Shown here in pieces: positions 1 to 6,755 of a stretch of 9,599 nucleotides of DNA. A program made the translations under genes and the position numbers. Below the pieces are notes generated by a model that was given only the letters and a program-made list of their open reading frames with translations, did not search any database and was not told the DNA's origin. Source of the DNA: Marinilabiliaceae bacterium UBA5213 (GTDB taxonomy: Bacteria > Bacteroidota > Bacteroidia > Bacteroidales > Marinilabiliaceae); the NCBI GenBank assembly GCA_002412555.1, contig DHVH01000197.1:374-9972 (forward strand). Reading direction: 5' to 3'. The number at the start of each line of letters is the position of its first letter. The stretch's first letter is position 1.

Positions 1-15
1 TTAATTTTGCCTATC

Positions 16-48
16 AACCTAATGATCTATTAACCTAACGATCTAATT
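16..48. repeat. Two-copy 16/17-bp direct repeat 3' of lacI
   Basis: Two imperfect copies lie side by side: AACCTAATGATCTATT (16-31) and AACCTAACGATCTAATT (32-48). They start about 10 bp beyond the lacI stop codon, which is read on the minus strand. The reverse complement of 18-31, AATAGATCATTAGG, occurs exactly at 2803-2816, just after the uxaC stop, so both copies have the same sense relative to the gene they follow. It may be a dispersed 3'-flank repeat or a remnant of one. No clear hairpin plus T-tract terminator is visible here. Confidence 0.6.
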
Positions 49-57
49 AATAGCTAC

Positions 58-1086
58 TTATATTGTATTATTGATGGGCGTGCGCATAGACGACTCCCTT
101 ACAAGTAATCTGACAGGCACCACCTCTTCCTGATCAATACCAGGCAATGGATTACCATTGATAATTCTAATCAGTGCATTGGCAGCCCTATGCCCCATGT
201 CGTAAGCGTTTTGCTCAACAGTTGATAATTGCGGGGTGATAAAACCGGCAAAAGGCTCGTTGGCAAAGCCAACTACGCCCATATCATCGGGCACCTTTAA
301 GCCGAATTCATGGATGGCCTGCATAGTACCAACCGAAGAATGGTCACCTGCACAAAAAAAAGCATCCACCTTTCTATTTTTTATTAACCAAAGGGCCTTT
401 TCATAACCGGTTTCCCGGGTGATGGCACCTTCAAACACCATTTCACCACAATCCAGTGAAGCTTCTTCCATGGCATATTTATACCCCTTAAAGCGCTCAC
501 TATAAACATTTACTGACAACGAACCGGTCAGGTGGGCAATGCGCGTGTACCCACCACGAATCAAATGCTTAACGGCCATATAGGCGCCAGAAAAATTATC
601 ATTAATAATTCGCGGGCCTGGCACTGCTGCATTAACCCGGTCAAACTGCACAACAGGTACCCGCTCATCGGTGGCTCGGCGAGCCATTTCAAAATCGACT
701 GTCTCCATGGCATGAGACATAATAATACCGGCCACTCGGTTTTTCAACAAGACTTGGATGGCCTGCTTTTCCTGTTCAGCCCTTTCGTGACTCTGGCAAA
801 TGAGCAAATTAAAACCAGCAGGATTTAAAACCTCCTCCACTGCACTGATGACATGACTAAAAAAGTGACGGTTGATGCGTGGTACCAACATGCCAACTGT
901 ATCACTCTTGCCACGTCGCAAAGAAGCCGCTACAATATTGGGCTGGTAGCCCATTTCCAAAGCCTTCTCCTGCACCCTCTTTCGTGTGGACTCGCGCACA
1001 CGCAGATTTCCTGCCAGAGCCCTGGAAACAGTTGATGGAGTTACCCCTAAGGATTGGGCGATATCAATTATTGTTGTTCGTTTCAT
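58..1086 (-). CDS. LacI-family transcriptional regulator, probable local regulator of the uronate genes
   Basis: This 342-residue protein has the standard LacI/GalR layout. An N-terminal helix-turn-helix lies at about residues 4-25 (TIIDIAQSLGVTPSTVSRAL), followed by the YQPN element at 47-50 and the hinge helix at about 51-58. A periplasmic-binding-protein-like sensor domain runs from about 62 to 335, with VVQFDR at 145-150 and the typical late motif GFANEPFAGFITPQLSTV at 273-290. The ATG at 1084-1086 begins right at the HTH, as in the family. Its length is normal and no damage is seen. It is divergent from uxaC across a 303-bp spacer, so control of the uronate operon and of itself is the likely role. 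The inducer cannot be read from the sequence; a pathway intermediate such as fructuronate, mannonate or KDG is a guess. A candidate operator lies within its own promoter. Confidence 0.93.
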   Translation of the reverse strand: MKRTTIIDIAQSLGVTPSTVSRALAGNLRVRESTRKRVQEKALEMGYQPNIVAASLRRGKSDTVGMLVPRINRHFFSHVISAVEEVLNPAGFNLLICQSHERAEQEKQAIQVLLKNRVAGIIMSHAMETVDFEMARRATDERVPVVQFDRVNAAVPGPRIINDNFSGAYMAVKHLIRGGYTRIAHLTGSLSVNVYSERFKGYKYAMEEASLDCGEMVFEGAITRETGYEKALWLIKNRKVDAFFCAGDHSSVGTMQAIHEFGLKVPDDMGVVGFANEPFAGFITPQLSTVEQNAYDMGHRAANALIRIINGNPLPGIDQEEVVPVRLLVRESSMRTPINNTI

Positions 1087-1109
1087 TCAAATTTCATTCT
1101 TAACAAATA

Positions 1110-1142
1110 CAAAAATACAAACGATTGCACAAAAAACACAAT
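1110..1142 (-). promoter_or_regulatory. Candidate Bacteroidota-type promoter of lacI
   Basis: On the minus strand, TATTTTTG (plus-strand 1110-1117) matches the -7 consensus TAnnTTTG. ATTG (plus-strand 1139-1142) supplies a TTG -33 element with a 21-nt gap, within the spacing known for Bacteroidota. Transcription would begin roughly 15-20 nt before the lacI ATG at 1086. The call rests on sequence match only. Confidence 0.5.
1116..1129. promoter_or_regulatory. Candidate LacI-family operator inside the lacI promoter
   Basis: TACAAACGATTGCA is an imperfect palindrome around a central CG, the usual form of LacI/GalR operators; four of six half-site positions match. It lies between the -33 and -7 boxes of the lacI promoter candidate, where a bound dimer would block RNA polymerase, so autoregulation is likely if the site is real. 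No second copy of this exact site was found near uxaC. Confidence 0.42.
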
Positions 1143-1328
1143 TTATGAGAGACAAATTTTATAATATCTGGTTTTTACTACACCAGCAAGCATCCCTCTA
1201 ATAGAAGATTCGCTAGAAAATAAGGATTTCTAAATAGAACCAAAAATGTATTTTAAATGACTAGTATATAGCATATTGACAAAATACACACCTATTTATG
1301 TTAAAATATAACCTACGAAAATCTCAAA

Positions 1329-1336
1329 TATATTTG
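1329..1336 (+). promoter_or_regulatory. Candidate -7 box for uxaC
   Basis: TATATTTG matches the Bacteroidota -7 consensus TAnnTTTG exactly and lies 53 bp before the uxaC ATG. A TTG -33 element at the right distance is not evident (the region around 1303-1312 is only A/T-rich), so this is a weaker call than the lacI promoter. It would give a leader of about 45-50 nt. Confidence 0.4.
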
Positions 1337-1367
1337 GATAAACTTACAACTCCTCGTATCTTCGTGT

Positions 1368-1377
1368 TCGTTAACGA
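1368..1377. promoter_or_regulatory. Palindrome TCGTTAACGA just upstream of uxaC
   Basis: This is a perfect 10-bp palindrome centred on GTTAAC, ending 12 bp before the uxaC start codon and downstream of the candidate -7 box. It could be a repressor site acting as a roadblock in the leader. Its centre is TA rather than the CG of typical LacI sites, so it may bind another factor or be chance. Confidence 0.28.
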
Positions 1378-1389
1378 CAATATACAGGT

Positions 1390-2784
1390 ATGAGAAAATT
1401 CATTCATGAAGACTTCGCTTTAGAAGGCCCAACAGCCCAAAAGCTATATCACGATTTTGCAGAGAAACTACCCATTGTAGATTTTCATTGCCACTTATCG
1501 CCCCAGTTAATCGCAGAAAACCACCAGTTTGAGAACCTGGGTAAGATATGGCTGGAAGGAGATCACTATAAATGGCGTGCCATGCGCACCAATGGTGTGG
1601 ATGAATCGTATTGCACAGGCAATCAATCATTTCGTGAAAAGTTTCAGAAGTGGGCCGAGACGGTCCCTTCAACCATAGGTAATCCACTGCACCACTGGAC
1701 GCACCTGGAACTGGCTCGTCACTTTGACATTTATGACCTCTTATCCGCTTCCAATGCAGGAAGTATATATGACCGGGCCACAGAAATGCTTCAGCAGGAC
1801 GAATTTAGAACTCAGAACCTGCTGCAAAAAATGAATGTAACAGTAGTGGGGACCACTGATGACCCGGCCGACTCGCTGGAGCACCACCAAGCTTTGAAGC
1901 ATTTTAGTGTAAAGGTTCGCCCTACTTTCAGACCCGACAATGTTTTAAAGACCGAAAGCCCTACCGCTTTTATTGCTTACATTCAGAAACTGGAAGCTGC
2001 ATCGGGAAAATCCATCAACTCTCTCGAGGACATGATCACTGTTCTGGATGAACGACATGACTACTTTGACAAAATGGGCTGCCACGCTTCAGATCATGGA
2101 CTGGAAAGACTGTATTACACACCCGACTTTCAGGTTGGCGCAGATGCTTCCTATAAAAAACTCATCGCCGGTGAAACGCTTAGCCCCGAAGAAACAGAAG
2201 GCTACCGCACTTTTGTGATGTACGAACTGTGCAAGATGAACCACAAACGTGGCTGGGTGCAACAATTCCATCTGGGCGCCATGCGCAACAATAATACACG
2301 CATGTTCAATAAAATGGGTGCTGATGTGGGCTTCGACTCTATCGGAAATCCCCAGGATGCCAATAAGATATCGCGCTTTTTGGATTTATTGGATACCGAG
2401 GACAAACTTGCTAAAACCATATTATATAACCTGAATCCGTCCGACAATGAAATGTTTGTCACCATGCTGGGCAACTTTCAGGATGGTAAAACACCGGGCA
2501 AAATTCAATATGGCGCAGGATGGTGGTTCCTCGATCAGAAAGTAGGTATGGAAAAACACCTCAGAGATTTGTCGGTACTTGGATTAACTGCTCGTTTTGT
2601 GGGCATGGTCACCGATTCAAGAAGCTTCCTGTCCTACCCCAGACATGAGTATTTCCGTCGCATATTATGCAATCACCTGGGTACTGAGGTCGATAAAGGC
2701 CTTATTCCTAACGATCAGGAACTGCTCAAAACGGTTGTGGAGGACATCTGTTACCATAACCCTATGCGGTATTTTGAATTTTAA
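1390..2784 (+). CDS. uxaC: Glucuronate/galacturonate isomerase (uronate isomerase)
   Basis: Uronate isomerase converts D-glucuronate to D-fructuronate and D-galacturonate to D-tagaturonate, the first cytoplasmic step of hexuronate breakdown. The protein is 464 residues, normal for the family, and belongs to the amidohydrolase superfamily. Visible signatures are the metal-binding HxH at His33/His35 (DFHCHL), GDHYKWRAMR at 57-66, NPLHHWTHLEL at 98-108, TTDDP at 155-159, QFHLGAMRN at 292-300, GAGWWF at 375-380 and the strongly conserved TDSRSFLSYPRHEYFRR near 408-424. The reading frame is intact. It is the first gene of the plus-strand run, 303 bp from the divergent regulator. With the SDR downstream, glucuronate rather than galacturonate is the better-supported substrate, because no altronate genes are in view. 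Confidence 0.97.
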   Translation: MRKFIHEDFALEGPTAQKLYHDFAEKLPIVDFHCHLSPQLIAENHQFENLGKIWLEGDHYKWRAMRTNGVDESYCTGNQSFREKFQKWAETVPSTIGNPLHHWTHLELARHFDIYDLLSASNAGSIYDRATEMLQQDEFRTQNLLQKMNVTVVGTTDDPADSLEHHQALKHFSVKVRPTFRPDNVLKTESPTAFIAYIQKLEAASGKSINSLEDMITVLDERHDYFDKMGCHASDHGLERLYYTPDFQVGADASYKKLIAGETLSPEETEGYRTFVMYELCKMNHKRGWVQQFHLGAMRNNNTRMFNKMGADVGFDSIGNPQDANKISRFLDLLDTEDKLAKTILYNLNPSDNEMFVTMLGNFQDGKTPGKIQYGAGWWFLDQKVGMEKHLRDLSVLGLTARFVGMVTDSRSFLSYPRHEYFRRILCNHLGTEVDKGLIPNDQELLKTVVEDICYHNPMRYFEF

Positions 2785-2802
2785 AACAATCATCAAACAA
2801 TC

Positions 2803-2858
2803 AATAGATCATTAGGCTTTTTTATTTACCTAATACCTAACGACCTATTGACCTATTG
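2803..2858. repeat. Repeat patch between uxaC and kdgK
   Basis: AATAGATCATTAGG (2803-2816) is the exact reverse complement of bases 18-31 beyond lacI. It is followed by a T-rich stretch and then by a run of short units on the other strand: ACCTAAT, ACCTAACG, ACCTATTG, ACCTATTG (2828-2858). ATTAGG (2811-2816) can pair with CCTAAT (2829-2834) around a T-rich 12-nt loop. The 107-bp gap has no gene. The T-rich tract lies in the loop rather than after the stem, so it is not a normal intrinsic terminator. Confidence 0.55.
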
Positions 2859-2891
2859 AAAAATTAGTAATCTCTTTAAAACTAAAATACA

Positions 2892-3929
2892 ATGACACCA
2901 AGAGTTGTTTCATTTGGAGAAATTATGTTGAGGCTTTCAACACCCGGTTACCAGCGCTTTGCGCAAGCTACATCGTTTGAGGCCTGTTATGGTGGCGGAG
3001 AGGCCAACGTGGCAGTATCATTGGCCAACTACGGAATGGACTCGTCATTTGTGACGGCCTTGCCTAAAAATGACATTGGTCGTGCCTGTCACATGGAATT
3101 AAAAAAATATGGCGTTGACACCAAGGACATTGCTTTTGGCGGTGAGCGCCTGGGTATTTATTTTCTGGAGGCCGGAGCTGTGGCCCGGGCAAGCAAGGTC
3201 GTTTACGACCGGGCACATTCGTCCTTTTCACAAGTTAAACCAGGTCAGTTCGATTGGGACCAAATCTTTGAAGGTGTTTCATGGTTTCACTGGACCGGTA
3301 TCACACCAGCTGTTTCTCAGGGTGCTGCCGATGCTTGTCTTGAAGCCATCAAGGCCGCCAATAAAAAAGGCATTACCGTTTCAACCGACTTGAATTACCG
3401 CAAAAACCTATGGACCTATGGCAAAAAAGCCAGTGAGGTCATGCCTGAACTGGTGGCGGGTTGCGATGTGGTACTGGGCAACGAGGAAGATGCGGAGATG
3501 GTCCTGGGCATTAAACCGGAAGGTGTGGATGTAACTGGCGGACATGTAGAGGCTGAAGCCTATAGAAGCGTGTCTCAGCAAATCATGAAGCAATTCCCCC
3601 GTGTGAAAAAAGTCATCACTACCTTGCGTGGCTCCGTGAGCGCCAATCACAATTCATGGTCGGGGGTTCTGTACGATGGCAAAAATCTGTTCACCGCCCC
3701 TACCTACCAAATCACGCATATTGTTGACCGCGTTGGCGGCGGCGACTCTTTTATGGGTGGATTGATATACGGTCTGCTGACCTACACCAATGACGATGAA
3801 AAAGCCCTGCGTTTTGCAACAGCGGCTTCTTGTCTGAAACATACCATCAATGGCGATTTTAACCAGGTTACTGTTGAAGAAGTGGAGAAATTGATGGGCG
3901 GTGATGCTTCGGGACGGGTATCAAGATAA
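2892..3929 (+). CDS. kdgK: 2-Keto-3-deoxygluconate (KDG) kinase, PfkB/ribokinase family
   Basis: This enzyme is predicted to phosphorylate KDG to KDPG with ATP, feeding the aldolase encoded next. The 345-residue protein shows the ribokinase fold signatures. These are an N-terminal sugar-binding motif GGGEANVAVSLANYG at 34-48, RLGIYFLEAGA near 86-96, DLNYR at 166-170, GNEED at 196-200, and the C-terminal ATP/anion-hole motif VGGGDSFMGG at 281-290 with catalytic base Asp285. KHTINGDFN at 316-324 resembles the KHTIPGDFN-type end of KDG kinases. The ATG at 2892 begins directly at the first beta-strand. Placement between uxaC and eda supports KDG over other sugars. It is a paralogue of the kinase at 5676-6755, but only this copy keeps the GGGE substrate motif. 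Confidence 0.9.
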   Translation: MTPRVVSFGEIMLRLSTPGYQRFAQATSFEACYGGGEANVAVSLANYGMDSSFVTALPKNDIGRACHMELKKYGVDTKDIAFGGERLGIYFLEAGAVARASKVVYDRAHSSFSQVKPGQFDWDQIFEGVSWFHWTGITPAVSQGAADACLEAIKAANKKGITVSTDLNYRKNLWTYGKKASEVMPELVAGCDVVLGNEEDAEMVLGIKPEGVDVTGGHVEAEAYRSVSQQIMKQFPRVKKVITTLRGSVSANHNSWSGVLYDGKNLFTAPTYQITHIVDRVGGGDSFMGGLIYGLLTYTNDDEKALRFATAASCLKHTINGDFNQVTVEEVEKLMGGDASGRVSR

Positions 3930-3933
3930 GAGG

Positions 3934-3968
3934 GGGTTGAGAGTTGAGGGTTGGGAGTTGAGGGTTGA
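3934..3968. repeat. Five tandem heptamers (GGGTTGA/GAGTTGA)
   Basis: Five consecutive 7-mers begin four bases after the kdgK stop: GGGTTGA, GAGTTGA, GGGTTGG, GAGTTGA, GGGTTGA. One strand is free of C and rich in G. The array is non-coding and is part of a composite spacer of about 160 bp. Similar TTGA-type microsatellites are scattered in some Bacteroidota genomes (general impression, not checked). Confidence 0.7.
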
Positions 3969-3994
3969 TCGTTTGGAGTCGAAGCGTAGCGAAG

Positions 3995-4009
3995 TCCCGC
4001 AAGGCGGGA
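3995..4009. repeat. GC-rich hairpin TCCCGC-AAG-GCGGGA
   Basis: A perfect 6-bp inverted repeat with a 3-nt loop sits directly after GAAGCGTAGCGAAG. This compact GC hairpin in AT-rich surroundings looks like a REP-type palindromic element. No T-tract follows, so an intrinsic terminator is unlikely. It may instead protect mRNA ends or attenuate between kdgK and eda. Confidence 0.55.
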
Positions 4010-4030
4010 TAAGGGTTTTGAAATTCTGAG

Positions 4031-4057
4031 TAATCTGTGTAATCTGGGTAATCTGTG
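4031..4057. repeat. Three tandem nonamers (TAATCTGTG-type)
   Basis: TAATCTGTG, TAATCTGGG and TAATCTGTG follow each other without gaps, ending about 45 bp before the eda start. This is the third repeat type in the same spacer. No function is evident. Confidence 0.65.
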
Positions 4058-4101
4058 GACAGGACCTAGGTTTTTAGGATAACCTTTAAATGAATAAAAA
4101 A

Positions 4102-4773
4102 ATGGCAAAATATAATCGCAGTGAAGTATTTGCAGCCATGAAAGAGACCGGCGTTGTGCCGGTATTCTTCCATGCTGATCTGGACACCTGCAAAAATGTA
4201 GTAAAGGCCTGTTACGACGGTGGGATCCGTGTCTTCGAATTTGTCAACAGAGGCGACTTTGCGCATGAAATATTCAGTGAACTAAACAAATACGCACTTA
4301 AAGAGCTACCGGGCATGATCCTGGGAGCCGGTTCGCTGGTAGAAGCAGGAACCACCGCTCTATACATTCAGGCAGGTGCCAACTTTATTGTATCTCCGTT
4401 GTTGAATGAAGAGATGGCTAAAACATGTAACCGCAGAGGTGTGGCCTGGTCGCCCGGCTGTGGAACCCTTTCTGAAATCAGTAAGGCACAGGAATTGGGT
4501 GCTGAAATCGTGAAGCTCTTCCCTGCCTCCGAAATAGGTGGCCCCTCCTTTGTGAAAGCCGTCAAAGGCCCCATGCCCTGGACCAATATTATGCCTACCG
4601 GTGGTGTTGACACCACCGAAGCCAATTTAAAAGGCTGGTTCAGCGCAGGTGTTACCTGCGTGGGAATGGGCTCCAATCTGTTCCCCAAAGACATCATGGA
4701 CAGCGGCAACTATGCAGCCCTCACCCTCAAAGTCAAAGCGTTAATGGAAACCATTCACAAAGTAAAAAATTAG
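4102..4773 (+). CDS. eda: 2-Keto-3-deoxy-6-phosphogluconate (KDPG) aldolase
   Basis: A class I aldolase that splits KDPG into pyruvate and glyceraldehyde-3-phosphate, the last step of the KDG branch. Counting from the ATG at 4102 it has 223 residues. The expected Schiff-base lysine is Lys138 in IVKLFPAS, the catalytic glutamate Glu46 in RVFEF, and the substrate arginine Arg50 in NRGDFA. GAGS (75-78), SPLLNEEMA (98-106) and the phosphate-binding PTGGV (165-169) are all present. The start at 4102 (MAKYNRSEV) matches the usual family N-terminus; an in-frame ATG at 4090 would add four residues (MNKK) and cannot be excluded. The stop is only 4 bp before the next gene, suggesting translational coupling. 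It could also serve an Entner-Doudoroff route if edd exists elsewhere. Confidence 0.95.
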   Translation: MAKYNRSEVFAAMKETGVVPVFFHADLDTCKNVVKACYDGGIRVFEFVNRGDFAHEIFSELNKYALKELPGMILGAGSLVEAGTTALYIQAGANFIVSPLLNEEMAKTCNRRGVAWSPGCGTLSEISKAQELGAEIVKLFPASEIGGPSFVKAVKGPMPWTNIMPTGGVDTTEANLKGWFSAGVTCVGMGSNLFPKDIMDSGNYAALTLKVKALMETIHKVKN

Positions 4774-4777
4774 AAAG

Positions 4778-5626
4778 ATGACAGCCCCCGTTAAAGAATT
4801 AAATCTAAAAGGAAAAGTGGCAGTGGTAACAGGTGGTGGTGGAGTTATTTGCTCCACCATGGCCAAAGCCCTGGCCAAACATGGCGTAAAGACCGCCATT
4901 CTGGACCTCAATCTGGAAGCTGCCCAAAAGGTAGCTGAAGAAATCAAAGCTGAAACCGGCACTGAGTCCATCGGATTCTCTGCCAACGTATTGGATCGTG
5001 CTTCCCTCGAAGAGGCTAAAAAGGCCATCAACAGCCAGCTGGGAAAAATCGACTATTTGGTGAATGGTGCCGGCGGCAACGCTGCCACAGCCACTTCCAA
5101 AGTTGAAAAAATGTCGTCAGGCGATAAGCTTGAAGACACCTTCTTTGGTTTGCAACTCGAAGGTTTTGACAAAACCTTCGACCTCAACTTCAAAGGGACT
5201 TTATTGCCCACACTGGTTTTTGCTTCAGATATGGTCGATCAAAAAGCCGGTGGTATTGTCAATATCTCCTCCATGAACTCTTACCGTCCCCTCACCCGCA
5301 TCCCCGCTTACTCAGCGTCTAAAGCGGCCATCAACAACTTTACCCAGTGGCTGGCGGTGCATTTTGCCAAGACAGGCGTGCGCGTTAATGCCATTGCCCC
5401 GGGATTTTTGCTGACCAACCAAAACCGCTTTTTGCTGGTGGATGAGAAAACAGGTGAAGCAACCCCTCGTGGACAAAAAATTACCAATGGCACCCCAATG
5501 GAACGCTATGGTACGCCAGAAGAGCTAACCGGGACTTTGCTTTATTTATTGTCCGATTGGTCGGAATTCATCACGGGCATTGTGATACCGGTAGATGGTG
5601 GTTTCAGTGCTTATAGCGGCGTATAG
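4778..5626 (+). CDS. uxuB: SDR-family D-mannonate oxidoreductase (fructuronate reductase)
   Basis: Predicted to reduce D-fructuronate to D-mannonate with NAD(P)H, the step after UxaC. This 282-residue short-chain dehydrogenase is unrelated to the long-chain E. coli UxuB but resembles the SDR type found in Bacillus and Bacteroidota uronate clusters. The cofactor motif TGGGGVIC at 18-25 has Cys where many SDRs have the last Gly. Asp43 at the end of beta-2 suggests NAD(H) preference. NGAGG at 96-100, Asn137, Ser165, Tyr178 and Lys182 (YSASK) complete the catalytic set. APGFLLTNQNRFLL at 207-220 and PVDGGFSAYSGV at the C-terminus are typical of the mannonate-oxidoreductase branch. It begins 4 bp after eda. 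The specific substrate rests on family resemblance and context; 3-ketoacyl-type SDR activity is a less likely alternative. Confidence 0.85.
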   Translation: MTAPVKELNLKGKVAVVTGGGGVICSTMAKALAKHGVKTAILDLNLEAAQKVAEEIKAETGTESIGFSANVLDRASLEEAKKAINSQLGKIDYLVNGAGGNAATATSKVEKMSSGDKLEDTFFGLQLEGFDKTFDLNFKGTLLPTLVFASDMVDQKAGGIVNISSMNSYRPLTRIPAYSASKAAINNFTQWLAVHFAKTGVRVNAIAPGFLLTNQNRFLLVDEKTGEATPRGQKITNGTPMERYGTPEELTGTLLYLLSDWSEFITGIVIPVDGGFSAYSGV

Positions 5627-5637
5627 ACTTTAAGCCC

Positions 5638-5654
5638 TTAATACAGCGTATTAA
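5638..5654. promoter_or_regulatory. 17-bp palindrome between the SDR gene and the second kinase gene
   Basis: TTAATACAGCGTATTAA has perfect 7-bp arms around AGC and fills the middle of a 49-bp spacer. It could be an operator or a short mRNA hairpin that separates expression of the two gene groups. No T-tract follows, and no promoter box is recognisable beside it. Confidence 0.4.
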
Positions 5655-5675
5655 CCGAAAAAAATCTAAAAAATC

Positions 5676-6755
5676 ATGAGCATAGAACTAAAAAAATCAT
5701 ATAAATGGTCGCTGGTAGTCCCCACCAGCATGGGCGTACGCATTACGCCTGTTAACGGACAACCAGTGCATAGCAGCGATACCTTTCAAATGCAGGCCAC
5801 CAGTGCCGAGACCAATGTGGCCAGCATCGCATCCTATTTGGGCTTGCCGGTTAAAGTACTGACCACCTTTGTCAAGGACAGTCCAGTTGCCCAATTCATC
5901 AAAAGCAACCTGAAAAACCGGCACATGGATTTTGAAGGAGCTGAAGTGGAGCAAGGCGACCCATGGGGCTTTCGCCACCAGTTCAACATTGCCGACAGTG
6001 GCTATGGTGCGCGCGGACCACGGGTGCAAAACGACCGGGCCGGTGAAGTGGGGCGTACCCTGAATGTGAAGGACTTTGACCTGGACCGTATTTTTGGTCA
6101 GGAAGGCGTGCAAATAGTACATCTGTCCGGACTGATTGCGGCGCTTTCGCCCGACACCGGCAACTTCTGTCTGGAGTTGGCACGTGCCGCCAAAAAGCAC
6201 GGCACACGCATTTCGTTCGACCTGAACCACAGGGCTTCTTTCTGGAAAGGCCGCGAAAAAGAATTGCACGCAATTTTCACCGAAATTGCTTCGGTATCAG
6301 ATATTTTGATTGGCAACGAAGAGGATTTCCAACTTTGTCTGGGCATCGAAGGTCCCGAAGCCGGTGGCCAGTCTATCGGTGATAAAATCGACAGCTTTAA
6401 GGAGATGATTATCCGGGTAAAGAAGACTTTCCCCAATGCCTCTGTATTTGCCACCACCTTGCGCGAGGTGATCAATGCCAATGAGCACCTATGGGGAGGT
6501 ATTATGTTGGAGAAGGACAACTGGCATGTGGTGGAGCCACGTGAAATCAGAGTGCTCGACCGCATAGGTGGTGGTGACGGCTTTGTGGGTGGTATGCTGT
6601 ACGGCATTCTCAAAGGATGGGCACCTGAAAAGTGGATCCAGTTTGGATGGGCCACCGGCGCACTGGCGACTACTTTCCTGACCGACTACGCCCAACCAGC
6701 GGATGAAGAAATGGTGTGGAGCGTGTGGAGTGGCAATGCCAGAGTCAGAAGATAA
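5676..6755 (+). CDS. PfkB/ribokinase-family sugar(-acid) kinase of unknown substrate, KdgK paralogue
   Basis: A 359-residue ribokinase-family kinase related to the KdgK upstream. The shared features are DLNHR at 182-186, GNEED at 213-217, CLGIEG at 221-226, TTLRE at 260-264, the ATP/anion-hole motif IGGGDGFVGG at 297-306 with catalytic Asp301, and an RVxR-type C-terminus. It differs where the substrate is held: the GGGEAN motif of KdgK is replaced by TSAETN (42-47). An unusual lid region runs through PWGFRHQFNIADSGYGARG, about 96-114. ATP-binding and catalytic residues look intact, so it should be an active kinase on a different substrate. It lies directly before the LarA homologue (20 bp), suggesting that it acts on that enzyme's product or substrate. 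Gluconate is an attractive candidate, but known gluconate kinases are mostly of other folds. A second KDG kinase is the conservative alternative. Confidence 0.82.
   Translation: MSIELKKSYKWSLVVPTSMGVRITPVNGQPVHSSDTFQMQATSAETNVASIASYLGLPVKVLTTFVKDSPVAQFIKSNLKNRHMDFEGAEVEQGDPWGFRHQFNIADSGYGARGPRVQNDRAGEVGRTLNVKDFDLDRIFGQEGVQIVHLSGLIAALSPDTGNFCLELARAAKKHGTRISFDLNHRASFWKGREKELHAIFTEIASVSDILIGNEEDFQLCLGIEGPEAGGQSIGDKIDSFKEMIIRVKKTFPNASVFATTLREVINANEHLWGGIMLEKDNWHVVEPREIRVLDRIGGGDGFVGGMLYGILKGWAPEKWIQFGWATGALATTFLTDYAQPADEEMVWSVWSGNARVRR

Larger units (their letters stand above)
1087..1389. other. Divergent regulatory spacer between lacI and uxaC
   Basis: This 303-bp AT-rich stretch holds no convincing gene. 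It contains the lacI promoter and operator candidate near its left end, and an inverted repeat TAGAAA-7 nt-TTTCTA at 1214-1232. Nearer uxaC it carries a TAnnTTTG box at 1329-1336 and a 10-bp palindrome at 1368-1377. The middle part, about 1143-1213 and 1233-1300, shows nothing beyond AT-rich sequence. Confidence 0.7.

Noticed and set aside
1276..1312. TTGACA at 1276-1281 as a sigma70-like -35 for uxaC
   Set aside because: No TATAAT-like element at 16-18 bp, and the nearby TATTTATG is too close to act as a Bacteroidota -7 box paired with this TTG.
2811..2834. Rho-independent terminator after uxaC
   Set aside because: The T-run lies in the loop and not after the stem, the stem is AT-rich and 6 bp, and the downstream gene clearly belongs to the same pathway.
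3934..4057. CRISPR-like array between kdgK and eda
   Set aside because: The units are 7 and 9 bp, directly adjacent and without spacers; these are simple tandem repeats.
4068..4085. AGGTT/AACCT hairpin with AGGA in its loop before eda, as a ribosome-site switch
   Set aside because: The stem is only 5 bp and mostly weak, and Shine-Dalgarno use is limited in Bacteroidota; insufficient evidence.
5697..6655. Long minus-strand open frames (190 and 185 residues) opposite the second kinase gene
   Set aside because: They lie antisense to a gene with clear kinase motifs, overlap each other, have no recognisable domains and no promoter; they are shadow frames.
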